From positions 5,766,001 through 5,830,000 of the forward strand of contig CM050655.1 in NCBI GenBank assembly GCA_027574665.1: a stretch of 64,000 bases of DNA, given 5' to 3'. Below the pieces are notes generated by a model. It was not told the origin of the DNA, made no database searches, and saw only the letters and a program-made list of their open reading frames with translations. The stretch comes from Rhynochetos jubatus. Lineage: Eukaryota > Chordata > Aves > Eurypygiformes > Rhynochetidae. The translations under genes and the position numbers were made by a program. Shown one piece after another: positions 36,401-46,798 of this stretch (positions within the stretch are counted from its first letter, which is position 1; each line of letters starts with the position of its first letter).

Positions 36401-39400
36401 CGATTTTCATCAACAGGGCAGCAAACAAAGCTGCATCGAACAAAACCAACCACCCTCGAGAATAAAGCCATGCAAAGAAACACAGGGTGAGGCTACAACA
36501 CCCTCGCTACCGCAGCGTAACTCCTCCGTACACTGACTACTGCTCTTTACACACTGCTACTGCATCATTTGAGCAAAGCCAGTCTCCCTGAAGAACAGTA
36601 ATTCCCTGTTCAGCTACGAATTGATTTCTGACGATATAAACAACAGCTCATGTTTTTCAAGCACGCTACCCCCGCAGAGCAGCTGACTTACGCGACAAAG
36701 ACGTGCTCACATACAGGTCTGATCCCTTAAAGCTTTGCATTAACAGCACTGTTGTTGGCAAGATCTCTAGACATCTCTGAAGAACGGGCAAATAAACTTA
36801 CTTTTTGGCATCGTTACTCGAAGCCTTAATTACGTCGGTAGCAGAGGGAACACCTATACGCTTAAATGTAATCCCCTGAAATCAAGGAAACAAATTACAG
36901 ACAAAGGTTAGTTTCAGCACACCACAACTCAACCCCACCTAAGCCTCATTACCCACACCTCTAGTTACTGTTTAGAACATTAACACAGCCTTTACTTATT
37001 TCTAAAGCCAGAAAAAAGCTTTTAAGTCCCACGCCAGACTCACAAGCAGCCCACGGTTACAAAGCCTAAGAGTGGCACTGTCTTTCTAGGAACTGAGTGA
37101 TTTCCTTAGGCAGCAGTCAGAGGTATAACTCACCGCTTTGTGCTCAACTTGTTTCAGAAGGTCTTCTTCTTTCCTCTGAAATAAACAAATGCAGATCCCA
37201 GTCCGGCCAGCTCGACCCGTACGTCCAGAACGATGGATGTAGGAATCGACATCCTTCACAAATTCAGATTAATATGAGGAAAAAAAGCTTGTGTCATTTA
37301 AACCGTTGACATTTATACGTTGTAAGAGAAGAAAACTCAAGCTAAATTCTAATCTGGAAGCCTGAGGAGCGATACATCATGTCTCTATACCCAAACTACC
37401 CACAAACCACTCCGGTCTGCGTACACTCCCCTACCCAAGCTACGCTGCCTCGGGTTTAACCAACACTACTGACAGAAGGTTGGGTTTTTTCCTAAATAAA
37501 AAGCTCCACTGGAGTTTCAAAAGAAGAGAAAGGCAGCAGGAGTATTTTAGAACTCTTATGAAACTTAACATCATTCAGGAGGCATTCAGAAATGCTGAAA
37601 CAATGCCAGAAGTTATCTTGCAACTTGCCAGAGTAACGAAAAACCATCACTTTTACTTCAAACACAGCTCAAAATATAAAAGCTTAAGGGAAAAAAAAAA
37701 AAAGCAGCTGAGGAAATTCTAGGCCTTCATTGAAAAAAAATCCACCTCCTTTGTGTATCAGAAGCAACTTCTGGTGAAACAAAGGAATAACCCACTGCTG
37801 TGCCACAAAATACTAAATTACAACTCGTGTTTCTCCCCTAGTGACTTACTTTTGGTGGCGAACACTGTATAACGAGGTCAACCTCGGGAATATCCAAACC
37901 ACGGGCAGCTACGTTTGTCGCAATCAGAACTTCAAACACGCCGTTCCTAAAGCCTTTTAACGTAATTTCTCTCTGTTTCTGTGGAATGTCACCGTGCAAT
38001 GACTGGGCATCCTGTCAGTGAAACAAACCATTAAGGTGTCATTTAACAGCTGCAGTGCTAAATTACAAATTATAAATTACTTAATTACAAAACACAAAAC
38101 ATTGGGCAGAGCAACAGAAAATAATTACACAGCTGATATCAAAGGAATATGAAGCATCCTGCTTTGTGGTTTGATCCTTCTCTGGGACAACAATACTCCC
38201 AAGCAGTGGTTTTACTGTAACGTTATTTGTAGCCTACCAACAGCAGACTGTACAACTTGCAGCCTGTCACACCAACAAGGGCCAGCTTCGGCTTTCACTT
38301 CCGCTGCAACAAATGGAAGCAACTTTACTTCCAGTGACGCACTGGAACAGGTTGCCCAGAGAAGCTGTGGATGCCCCATCCCTGGCAGTGTCCCAGGCCA
38401 GGCTGGATGAGGCTTGGAGCAACCTGGGCTAGTGGAGGGTGTCCCTGCCCATGGCAGGGGGTGGGACTGGATGGGCTTTAAGGTCCCTCCCAACTCAAAC
38501 CATTCTGGGATTCTGTGATACTTAAGCAGTGCTTGGCAAGAGCTTAGCAGAGTGTGCTGCCTTCCCTAGGGAGCCACCCCAAAACACACAGAAGCCGAAG
38601 TGACGTTGTCAGGGCATTCCCAAACCCCACAGGTGATCTGTATGACCTCCACTTTTAATGGGACAAGAGGCAGACTAACTGCTTGACAGGGAGAAAAAGC
38701 AGAGTCACAAGCTCAGAATTCGAATGAGTAATGTGCAAAAGCACGTTCCTAGCACAAGCAAAACACGCATCGCGCTTACCCAAGAACCAAGTCATTGGAT
38801 TTACTGTGAAAGCAGTAAGGCCAACAGACTAAAATCTTGCAGCAACCCAGCACCTTTGCCCACTCAAAACCAGGGTGCTAATTCAAGCAAGCGTAGCAAA
38901 CCTGCTCAATACATCACCTGAGGTCTGAAAAATTAAGTGTCCTTCCAAAGGACAACAGGACATTCTGTTCTACTGGATTGGTTGGATTTTCCCTAAATAC
39001 TGACTGTTCAAGGAATAAAAGCCATTAAGAGACAGGAATCTAAAGAGCACGCTAACATGAGGTGGAATACGTGCACTACACTGCTTATTACCATTATTAC
39101 TATCTCCTGGTTATTCAGCATAACCTGCCCATTATCCACTGATCCGATCCTGCGTAATTTTAAAGCCAAAGGAATAAATTCATAATCACAGCCCAGAGGG
39201 TATTTTAATTGCAAAGCTCTACTTTCAGAAACAGCTTTCTGAAGTCTTAAAAAGCACCCACAGAAACAACTTCATCCACACAGCTGCAACCTCGTATTTA
39301 TTTTGGGGCATTCAACCCCTGAGCAGCAGTAACTGCTGCTCCCTGTCCAGCCCCCAGTACCTGTTTGAGCGAAGCATTCATAGCCAGTTCATTTGCTTCC

Positions 39401-42400
39401 TTTTTGGTCTCACAGAAGACAATGGTCCGCCCTTGGCTGCCACTGTAGACCTGAATGATATCTCCAAGAACGCCCGCTCTCTGAGACGAGCGACACTGTA
39501 TAGCCAAGTGCTGTTTGGGAAAAGAAACATGGTAAGCATCTATGTTAAATCTAAGCCACGCACAGGACGGACAAAACGAACGCAGAAAGGTTTGGGGGTT
39601 TTAAGCTCGCAAACTACCGCCCCCACGTGAAAGCTCTGCTTAAAAAAATGTGCGTCGGCCATGTGAAAAGTCATTCCACATTTGAAACGTCAGTGCAGAA
39701 CCCGTCTCATCCAGGCCGCACGCTCTCAGGACCCGCGCTGCTCTGCAGCAGAATCACTCACTTCCACAGTCATGGCAGTCCTCTGAGTTTTCTTTCCAAT
39801 CAGGTCAATCTGTTCATATTCATCTTTCATGTATTTTTTCGCTACATCATATACCCATCGTGGACAAGTTGCAGAAAACAGCAGCGTCTGGGGGTTCTTC
39901 TCAGAACCTGGAAGGAAAAGCCACCAGTTTCAGTCATCACAACAGACTGAAACCTGAGAACTGGTAAAAAAGCCACAGTGGCTCTCAAACTGGGAGGCTG
40001 TATGTGCAGTAAGTCAGCTACAAGAGAAAAACTTAGATGCAATGGAAACACTTTTAATACCCTTTCGACACCAAAGGCAAATTACAGTAATTTTAACTGG
40101 CCCAAACCGAATTCTTCACCCTTCCTGAGAAGAAATGCAAGACACGTTTCGGCTAAAAATGGTTTAGAATGTGCCTGAAGTCCTCCCACATACCCGAAAG
40201 AACTCCTGCCTCAATCCCTCCTCGGCTGGTGTTCCAGTACTAACTAGCTGTGACAGTGTGGCTACGTGCAAAGGCAACAGGCAGGCTAAGTTCTTCTCCC
40301 CCTCGCAGACCGGGGGGAAGAGTTACAGAACAAGACCAGTAAGAACAGTTTAACGAACGGCTACCTGGTGGCTTTGCTGAATGGCCATTACATCAGAAAA
40401 CAGCGAGTATTCCCCAGTTGCCAACTCTGTGAGATGACAAGCGCACAGACACATCATAACCCTAACCCTATGCACAGTCACCTCTCTCAAGATGAAGAGC
40501 ACTAGGGCTTAGGGAGCTGGGCTTGTTGATTTTTTTGTCTGCTTTTTCCCCGCCCCCCATCCCAGAGATGCCATTCCAGCCCTTCAGCAAACTGTCACGT
40601 TGCTTTGAACCTCTGCCAACTCTACCTTACCCTTTTCTCTGAGGTCCAATACTAGCATCCCACAAAGGATCCAAGTTGAGGGTGCAAAAAGCAGCGTAAC
40701 TGCGTTTTCGGCATCTCTATTGCCCCCTGATGTCAGAATTTACCTTTTTTATATGCAAATCCTAAGATTTCTTCCACTTGTTCAGCAAAGCCCATGTCTA
40801 ACATGTGATCGACTTCATCCAAAACAACGTGCTTCACGCTGGAAAGCTCCAGCTTGCTGTTCTGAATGTGGTCTTTGATCCGTCCAGGAGTTCCCACCAG
40901 AATATCAATGCCACTTTTCAGGAGATCAACTGGAAGAGAACGGAAAAAAGGACAGTGTCAGAATGCTAGGGAGACAGCAAGGTAAAAAGCTACCAGCACA
41001 CAGCAACACTTCTAATTTCAGAAGCAAAAAACTACTGCCCTTCACTTTACCCTCCAAATAAAGCACTGTGTCCAGCCCCAGTAACAAACAGGTGAGCTTA
41101 ATGATGGTCCAAGCTGCTGGGTCAGGAACATGGGCTAAACCACACAGATACTGCCACGCAGGCCAGCGCCCAAGCAGTGATGAGCTGGCATTAGAAACCT
41201 CCAGAACTTTATCACAGAAAAAAGCCTTGTTTTTCAGCTAAATTCTTGTTCACAGCTACCTCTGGGGAGAGACAGAGCCACGCGCACGTATACAGTTCCC
41301 TCTGCCTCGGACAGTCAGTTAGCCTGCACAAACCCCCCACAAACACGCAATAAAGAAGCAGCTAAAAGCACGAGTTGCTGCAGACCTCCCAGCCGTTCTT
41401 TTAAATAAAGATTCATCGGAACTAAAATGATTCAACCCAGGCTGTATGATTCCTTTGAAAGCAGTATCATGGTTCCTGACTGAAGTGAAACTCTGAGGGG
41501 GGAAAAAAGCCACTTTTATTCATGGAATGCATTTGGAGAAAGTCAACCCAGTAATAAGGCCTCAAGTGTTTACTTACGCTGTGCTTTATACGGGGTTCCT
41601 CCATAAAAACAAGCCACTGACAGTTTCCTGGTGATATTCTTGAAGTCTTTGGCTACCTGAGTGGCCAACTCCCTGGTTGGAACAAGAACCAGTACCTGCA
41701 GGGAGCGAAGAGACACAAAAATGCAGCTGCGCTTGGGAGAGGGTGCGAGGAGAAAAGGGTTTGCTTCACGTGAAACTGCCTGCACTCCCATTCCTATCCT
41801 ACACTTGTCGCAGAGGTGCCCACAGCTCCCCACCACCCCAGCAGTATTTCCTGCCACCTGAAGCCCAGGAAACAAAGCCTCATCGCCAGCAAGAGGAAAG
41901 GAGGCAAAGCATTACAAGATACCTGAATAGGACGGTTTTTTCCTTAAGTTAATGCCATAAAACAGACCCTTCAATAACACTACCAAGGACAACGAAGGGG
42001 CAGTTGAGCATTAAAGGGCACGAACACTCACGAAGCAACCTGCGGTGGTACGATCTGAGAAGACACACAGCATGATGTACTCTAGCCAGCCGTGTATCTG
42101 CCTCCTCCACCTGCCTGCCTTGCCCCAACACCCACCCTTCCCCCCTCTGCTTTCTTTTAAGACTGAAATGATAGAACCAAGAGCTGAATTCTTCCCTAGA
42201 AACCTTCCAGACAATAACTTTAAAGTTAATAAAAGGATTAAGTAGGCAACAAATCTGCAGGCTGTAACATCCTTTCAGTCTAATGATAATTACACACTCC
42301 ATTTGCGTGGGAATACGATATCCAATTACCGGTACCTGGTTACCAATTCCATCTGGAGTAGAAATGTAAACACCACGTAGAATCCCAGAATGGTTTGGGT

Positions 42401-45400
42401 TGGGAGGGACCGTAAAGACCATCCAGTTCCAATCCCCCTGCCATGGGCAGGGACACCCTCCACTAGACCAGGTTGCTCCAAGCCTCATCCAGCCTGGCCT
42501 TGGACACTGCCAGGGATGGGGCACCCACAGCTTCTCTGGGCAACCTGTCCCAGTGCCTCCCCACCCTCTCCGGGAAGAATTTCTTCCTGATGTCCAATCT
42601 CTATCTCCCCGCTTTCAATTTAAACCCATTACCCCTTGTCCTGTCACCACAGGCCCTTGTAAATCCCCCCCAGCTTGCATCCATTAGGCTGAGTTTCCAG
42701 ACATGAGGCAAAAATGAATTAAAAAAAAAACACCTTCAGTGGAATTTATAGTGAGAAACCACCTCAGTGCACGGAGCCAAGTGCAGCTGCTTCAACCGCT
42801 GCCTCGGAAGAGGGAGGGATGGAACCTCAAAGCCACAGGCTGACTTCCTGAGGGCAGCAGCCTGGAAGCCCGCTGGCCACAGCTGCAGCGCCCCGACGGT
42901 TCCCCCCACGGCAGTCACAAGGGTCTCTAAACACGAAACGGGCCACCACCGCAGTGCGCAAAATCCCCGTCACGCTGTGGCTGACCTGAGGAACGTGTTC
43001 GGTATTGCAAACACCAGTAAAGGAGACAGCAGCCCCAAACAAACGACCCCAGACCCGCGTCTGACAGTGCCCTATCCTGCACTTTTGCTGTTAAGCCCCA
43101 AGTGGTGAGTTACCTTTGGAGCACGGCCTCTCCTCCCATCCTGCGAGACACTCTGAAGTTTTTCAGTCAGCGGAAGAGCAAACGAAAAGGTTTTCCCGGT
43201 TCCTGTTCGAGCTTGAGCAATTAGGTCTTTGCCATCGTAAATGGGCTGAAAAGTCTTCACTTGCACAGGGAACAGGTATTTTACACCTCGAGCTGCAAGA
43301 CAATCCAAAGAGGTTCCATTAAAAGGTGCCAATCCTACCACAAGCTGAGCAAACCGTTCGAAGCCCTCATACGTAACTAGCCCGAAGTCGGAGGACACGT
43401 CGCGTCAAACCCTGCGCGCAACAGAGGGTGCAAGTCAGAAGAAACGCAGGTGCGTTTGCTCTCCCACCCTAGATCAAACTGTATTCCCCCTTAAACACAC
43501 AGCTGGGTATTCACAATGAAATGAAGCCGCCTTTGTGTCTGGAGTAAGACAACCAGAGGGAAAGAACCCCCAAAGTTTTTCCCAATACATCCCAGGATTT
43601 CGGTGGTGGCTTGGTTTGGAGGGCGGAGGAGGCCGTGAGGGTGTTTATTTTTAGAAATTCTAAAGCCTGAGAGAGATTTTGCTCAGTGGAAATGAATCCA
43701 TCCATCCAAGAGAAACTTCTGAGCAAGGAAAACGTACAGCACGTAGGAGAGTTGTGCCTGGGAAGCAAGAATCAGTTTCCCAACACAGAGAACAAGAACC
43801 CTACAGTGGTTACGTCCACAACGAAACTAACCTAGAAGAGGCACGAAAATGCCCCAAAGTATGGGAATAACCAGAGACAATCTGTTCACAGGAGCCAAAC
43901 AGTCTTCACACAGGAAACACCATTACCCTCGTTTCAGAGGTTACATTGTAGGCAGCGCATACCCGAATTTCGAAATAAAGACATACAAAAAATAAAACGA
44001 TGCTGAGGAGAAGAGAAACGCTGTCTCTTAAAAGTGTGTCTGTAGGAACAACGACACCACGGAAGAATAAACCTGCCTTAAAATGATGGAACTTGAAACG
44101 GAACAAACCGGAAGATCTGTTCCTACTGACACCAGCAGGTTCTCTGAACCCACAGTGACCGCTCACGTCCGTGTTCTTACCCCACAGCAAACGTAAGATG
44201 GTTTAGGACAGTTTTACCCTTGGCTTCTGCCTCCGCTCGCCCAGCGGGTAACAGCCTGCAATTCTGGACAAACGTTTACAGAAGTTTCTTTTGCCACATG
44301 AACTAACCTTTGAGAAGGTTGATCGTGTTGTGGGAGAGAGGAAAATTGGAGAATGCGCCTTCTTTTGCTTCTTCTGTCAGCTCCTAACAGGATAAAAGGA
44401 ATAAAACCCCCAACTTATTACCCCTAAGAGATGAACAAATAACGATCCTCACACAGGCACACAAGAAAAGCTGTGTGTTTACTTCATCGCTGCAGTTTTA
44501 CCCGCTACCTCCTTTCTGTTTCCCAAAACCCTTGTGATGCAGGGACTTCACCACTAAAAGCATCATCAAGAAGTTTCACTTTACACTGTGATAAGAAGCT
44601 TGAATCCAGCCATCCCGTACCAGAAGACAAGACACACAGACACAGGCGGCATCAGTCAGCATGACGATTCCTGCAAGGGCATCCTGGGTTTACATCACTC
44701 CACTGCTCTCGTTGCCCGCAGCCACCCCTTCAAAGCCACGGCTATCTCGTCCCTCATTAGGTATACCTGCACCACCTTTAGGTCACGTACTTACCTAAAC
44801 CTCACTCTTTGGCTTCTGTTTTGGAGATCCAAGAGATCACATCATACATCCAGTGAGCAAAAAGCACTCTCCTGATCCGCATTCCCACCGTAAACACAAA
44901 CTACCCACAGAAGGCCCTGTATGGGCCTTCCCAGCCCTCACCCACCAAGGCTCTGTACAGCACCCTGCGTGCGTTATTAAGCCTGCTCGTTACCAGCGCG
45001 CCTCTAATGAAGCAAGAGAAGGGCTGGGCGGGGAGCGTGGCTACCTCTGCATCGCTGTCCTGCTCTCCGGCTGCCTCCTCGCCAGACGCGCTCCGGGCTG
45101 CCGGGGACGTCGCGCCGTTGCTCTCAGTGGAGGATGGTTTTGCCGTATCCTCAGAACCGTTGTTCTTCTTGATTGTTTTCGTCTTCTTGGGCTGGGGGGG
45201 CTCAAGGTCACTGTCGCCCAGGCCGCTCTCCTCGGGCTGGGCCTGCTCGCCCTCGGCCTTCCCGCGCCGCTTCGCCTTCTCCTGCCGCTTCAGCTTCTTC
45301 TCCTGGGTCTCCACCTGACGGGCGAGAGCAGGAGTTACGCGGAGGAACCAACAACGCGCCGTTATTCGGTTTAAACGCCTGAAAGCCCGGGCTCCCCCCT

Positions 45401-45586
45401 CAGAGCCCCCCCACTCAGGGCCGCGCCGCACAAAATGGCCGCCCCCACGGCGGCACGTGGCGCGCGGCCGCCCGCTCCCGCTCCCGCTCCCACCTTGCTC
45501 TTCCTCCGGCGGCCGCGGCGGAGGGTCTCGTCGCCCGCCGGAGCCTGCGGCTCGGCGGGGCTGGCGGCGGGGCCGGCGGCGGGCAT
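33497..45586 (-). CDS. DDX21: DDX21, nucleolar DEAD-box RNA helicase (nucleolar RNA helicase 2)
   Basis: DDX21 is a nucleolar/nucleoplasmic ATP-dependent RNA helicase coordinating Pol I/II transcription, rRNA processing and R-loop resolution. Coding exons: 45494-45586, 45045-45314, 44308-44383, 43114-43292, 41578-41695, 40744-40929, 39762-39907, 39361-39510, 37850-38011, 37134-37253, 36802-36875, 35304-35463, 34379-34513, 34150-34194 and 33497-33691; GT-AG throughout, 702 aa. Residues 1-121 are basic/acidic and disordered. Then [10 protein letters not shown] (Q-motif region), [10 protein letters not shown] (Walker A, ~172-181), PTREL, TPGR, DEVD (~283-286), SAT (~319-321), [22 protein letters not shown] and [13 protein letters not shown], then a GUCT domain. 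[13 protein letters not shown] and [12 protein letters not shown] match mammalian DDX21 rather than DDX50, and its place next to KIFBP agrees. The start has a strong gccgcc Kozak. Oddities: CRSSQRAG replaces the usual CHW[ST]QRA, DEVD is followed by H not Q, and the tail is short (GNGRQG, KNGNRG) without the mammalian FRGQ repeats. Confidence 0.93.
33731..33757. repeat. Short hairpin element, copy 2 (DDX21 intron 14)
   Basis: GGCGTGCC at 33732-33739 and GGCACGCC at 33743-33750 form a perfect 8-bp inverted repeat with a 3-base loop, 41-59 nt upstream of the last DDX21 splice acceptor. The flanks continue to match 13658-13692. The family is unknown to me. Confidence 0.4.
35660..35982 (-). mobile_element. 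CR1 LINE 3' fragment (DDX21 intron 12)
   Basis: Reading on the + strand: gtttgggttggaagggacc, then the ccatgggcagggacaccctc and ctctgggcaacctgtccca blocks. These are the reverse complement of an avian CR1 3' end. Truncated at its 5' side, as usual for CR1. It lies between DDX21 exons 12 and 11. Confidence 0.9.
38340..38520 (+). mobile_element. CR1 LINE 3' fragment (DDX21 intron 8)
   Basis: CR1 3' end in + orientation: ggaacaggttgcccagagaa through the ctagtggagggtgtccctgc block to a terminal ttctgggattctgtga. About 180 bp, strongly 5'-truncated, opposite in direction to the host gene. Confidence 0.9.
42378..42675 (-). mobile_element. CR1 LINE 3' fragment (DDX21 intron 4)
   Basis: Reverse-complement CR1 3' end beginning with agaatcccagaatggtttgg and running through the summary blocks shared with the other copies. 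About 300 bp, same strand as DDX21, between exons 5 and 4. Confidence 0.9.
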
Positions 45587-46020
45587 GGCGGCAGGCTGCT
45601 CCCCGCAGAGGCGTGCGACGACGCTACCGCCCGTCCCGCAGCGGCTGCGCCAAGAGCCGCGCCCCGCCCCGGCGCGCAGGAAGTGAGGGGAGGCGCGGAG
45701 GGCGGCCGGCGGGCGGACCGGGCCGCGGGGCAGAGCCGCCAGCAGCAGCAGCGGGCCCGCTCCGGCGCAGGACAGCCAACCCAGCCGCCGCCGATCGCCC
45801 ACCGGGCCGGCCGCCCGCGCCGCGGGAAGGCCCAGCCGCGCCGCGCGGCCCCACACGCCGCCCATGCCCCGGCCCAGCCCCTTCCGCCGGCTCTTCCCGA
45901 CAGTCCCTTCCGCCGGCGTCCCCCGCTCCCGCGGTACCAGGACCCAAAGGTGCCACCGCCTCCTCCTCCGACCGCCGCGGGGGCCCGCCGCCCCGCTGCA
46001 CAATCCCGTGACCGGGTTGC
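45020..46020 (-). promoter_or_regulatory. CpG-island promoter of DDX21
   Basis: A very CpG-dense kilobase covers DDX21 exons 1 and 2 and about 430 bp upstream. No TATA box is evident. The upstream edge is closed abruptly by a CR1 insertion at about 46036. Long overlapping open frames here on both strands are compositional, although one on the minus strand stays open in frame with DDX21 for 150 codons upstream of its ATG. Confidence 0.7.
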
Positions 46021-46035
46021 TGCGGCCCAGCTGCA

Positions 46036-46410
46036 CCCACAGCTTCTCAGCAGCCTGTGCCAGGGCCTCCCTGCCCTCGCTGGGAAGAATTTCTTCCTGA
46101 TATCCAGTCTCAATCTCCCCACTTCCAATTTAAACCCATCACCCCTTGTCCTGTCACTCCCTGCCCTTGTAAGAAGTCCCCCCCCAGCTTCTTTGTAGCC
46201 CCCCCAGGCACTGGAAGGTGCTATAAGGTCTCCCCAGAGCCTTCTCCCAGCTGAACACCCCAACTCCCCCAGCCTGTCCCCATGGCAGAGGGGCTCCAGC
46301 CCTCGGAGCATCTTCATGGCCTCCTCTGGCCTTGCTCCAACCAGCAGATACCCTTCTGCTGTTGGAGGCCCAGAGCTGGATGCAGAACTCCAGCCGGGGT
46401 CAGCCTATGC
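46036..46410 (-). mobile_element. CR1 LINE fragment upstream of DDX21
   Basis: Reverse-complement CR1 sequence that includes a more internal segment than the other copies (tctccccagagccttctccc through ccagagctggatgcagaact, a block usual in longer CR1 copies). The extreme 3' end is missing. It occupies the gap between the DDX50 3' end and the DDX21 CpG island. Confidence 0.88.
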
Positions 46411-46644
46411 TACGCACCTTTACCCTAGACACGCACCTTTAAAACCTACCCCTAACATAGGCTGTGAACTTGTAAAATAGTATTTTGTTCGGAAAACGTT
46501 GAGGTTTGGCTAGCAGTTAGGATCGATATGTTTATACCGTGAGCCAGGCTACGGTTTTGAATGCAACCACCGTATGCCGGAGTAAAGACTTAGGGCTTAC
46601 AGTAGAAATGGCAATACAAGAAAGAAAGAAACAATAACCCTTAT

Positions 46645-46650
46645 TTTATT
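46645..46650 (-). terminator. Poly(A) signal (AATAAA) of DDX50
   Basis: AATAAA on the minus strand about 149 nt past the DDX50 stop codon, giving a short 3' UTR and leaving about 1.06 kb to the DDX21 start codon. Confidence 0.65.
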
Positions 46651-46798
46651 GTGTTTTTTAAAGTGAACAGAATTTTGACTAAGGTAGTACTGAGAAAAGA
46701 AAAATCAGAATTTTTCCAAGTGGTTCCAAGGACCAGAAGATTTTAATGTAATATAAAATATTGCAGTCCCACTAATTTCCACTTCAGGATTGTTGAAG

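Noticed and set aside
40458-40470. aaccctaaccct telomere-like motif
   Set aside because: Only two repeat units; expected by chance and not an interstitial telomere tract.
45371-46317. Open frames of 171-300 codons on both strands around DDX21 exon 1
   Set aside because: Compositional; partly made of CR1 sequence; only the segment beginning at 45586 has splice and homology support.
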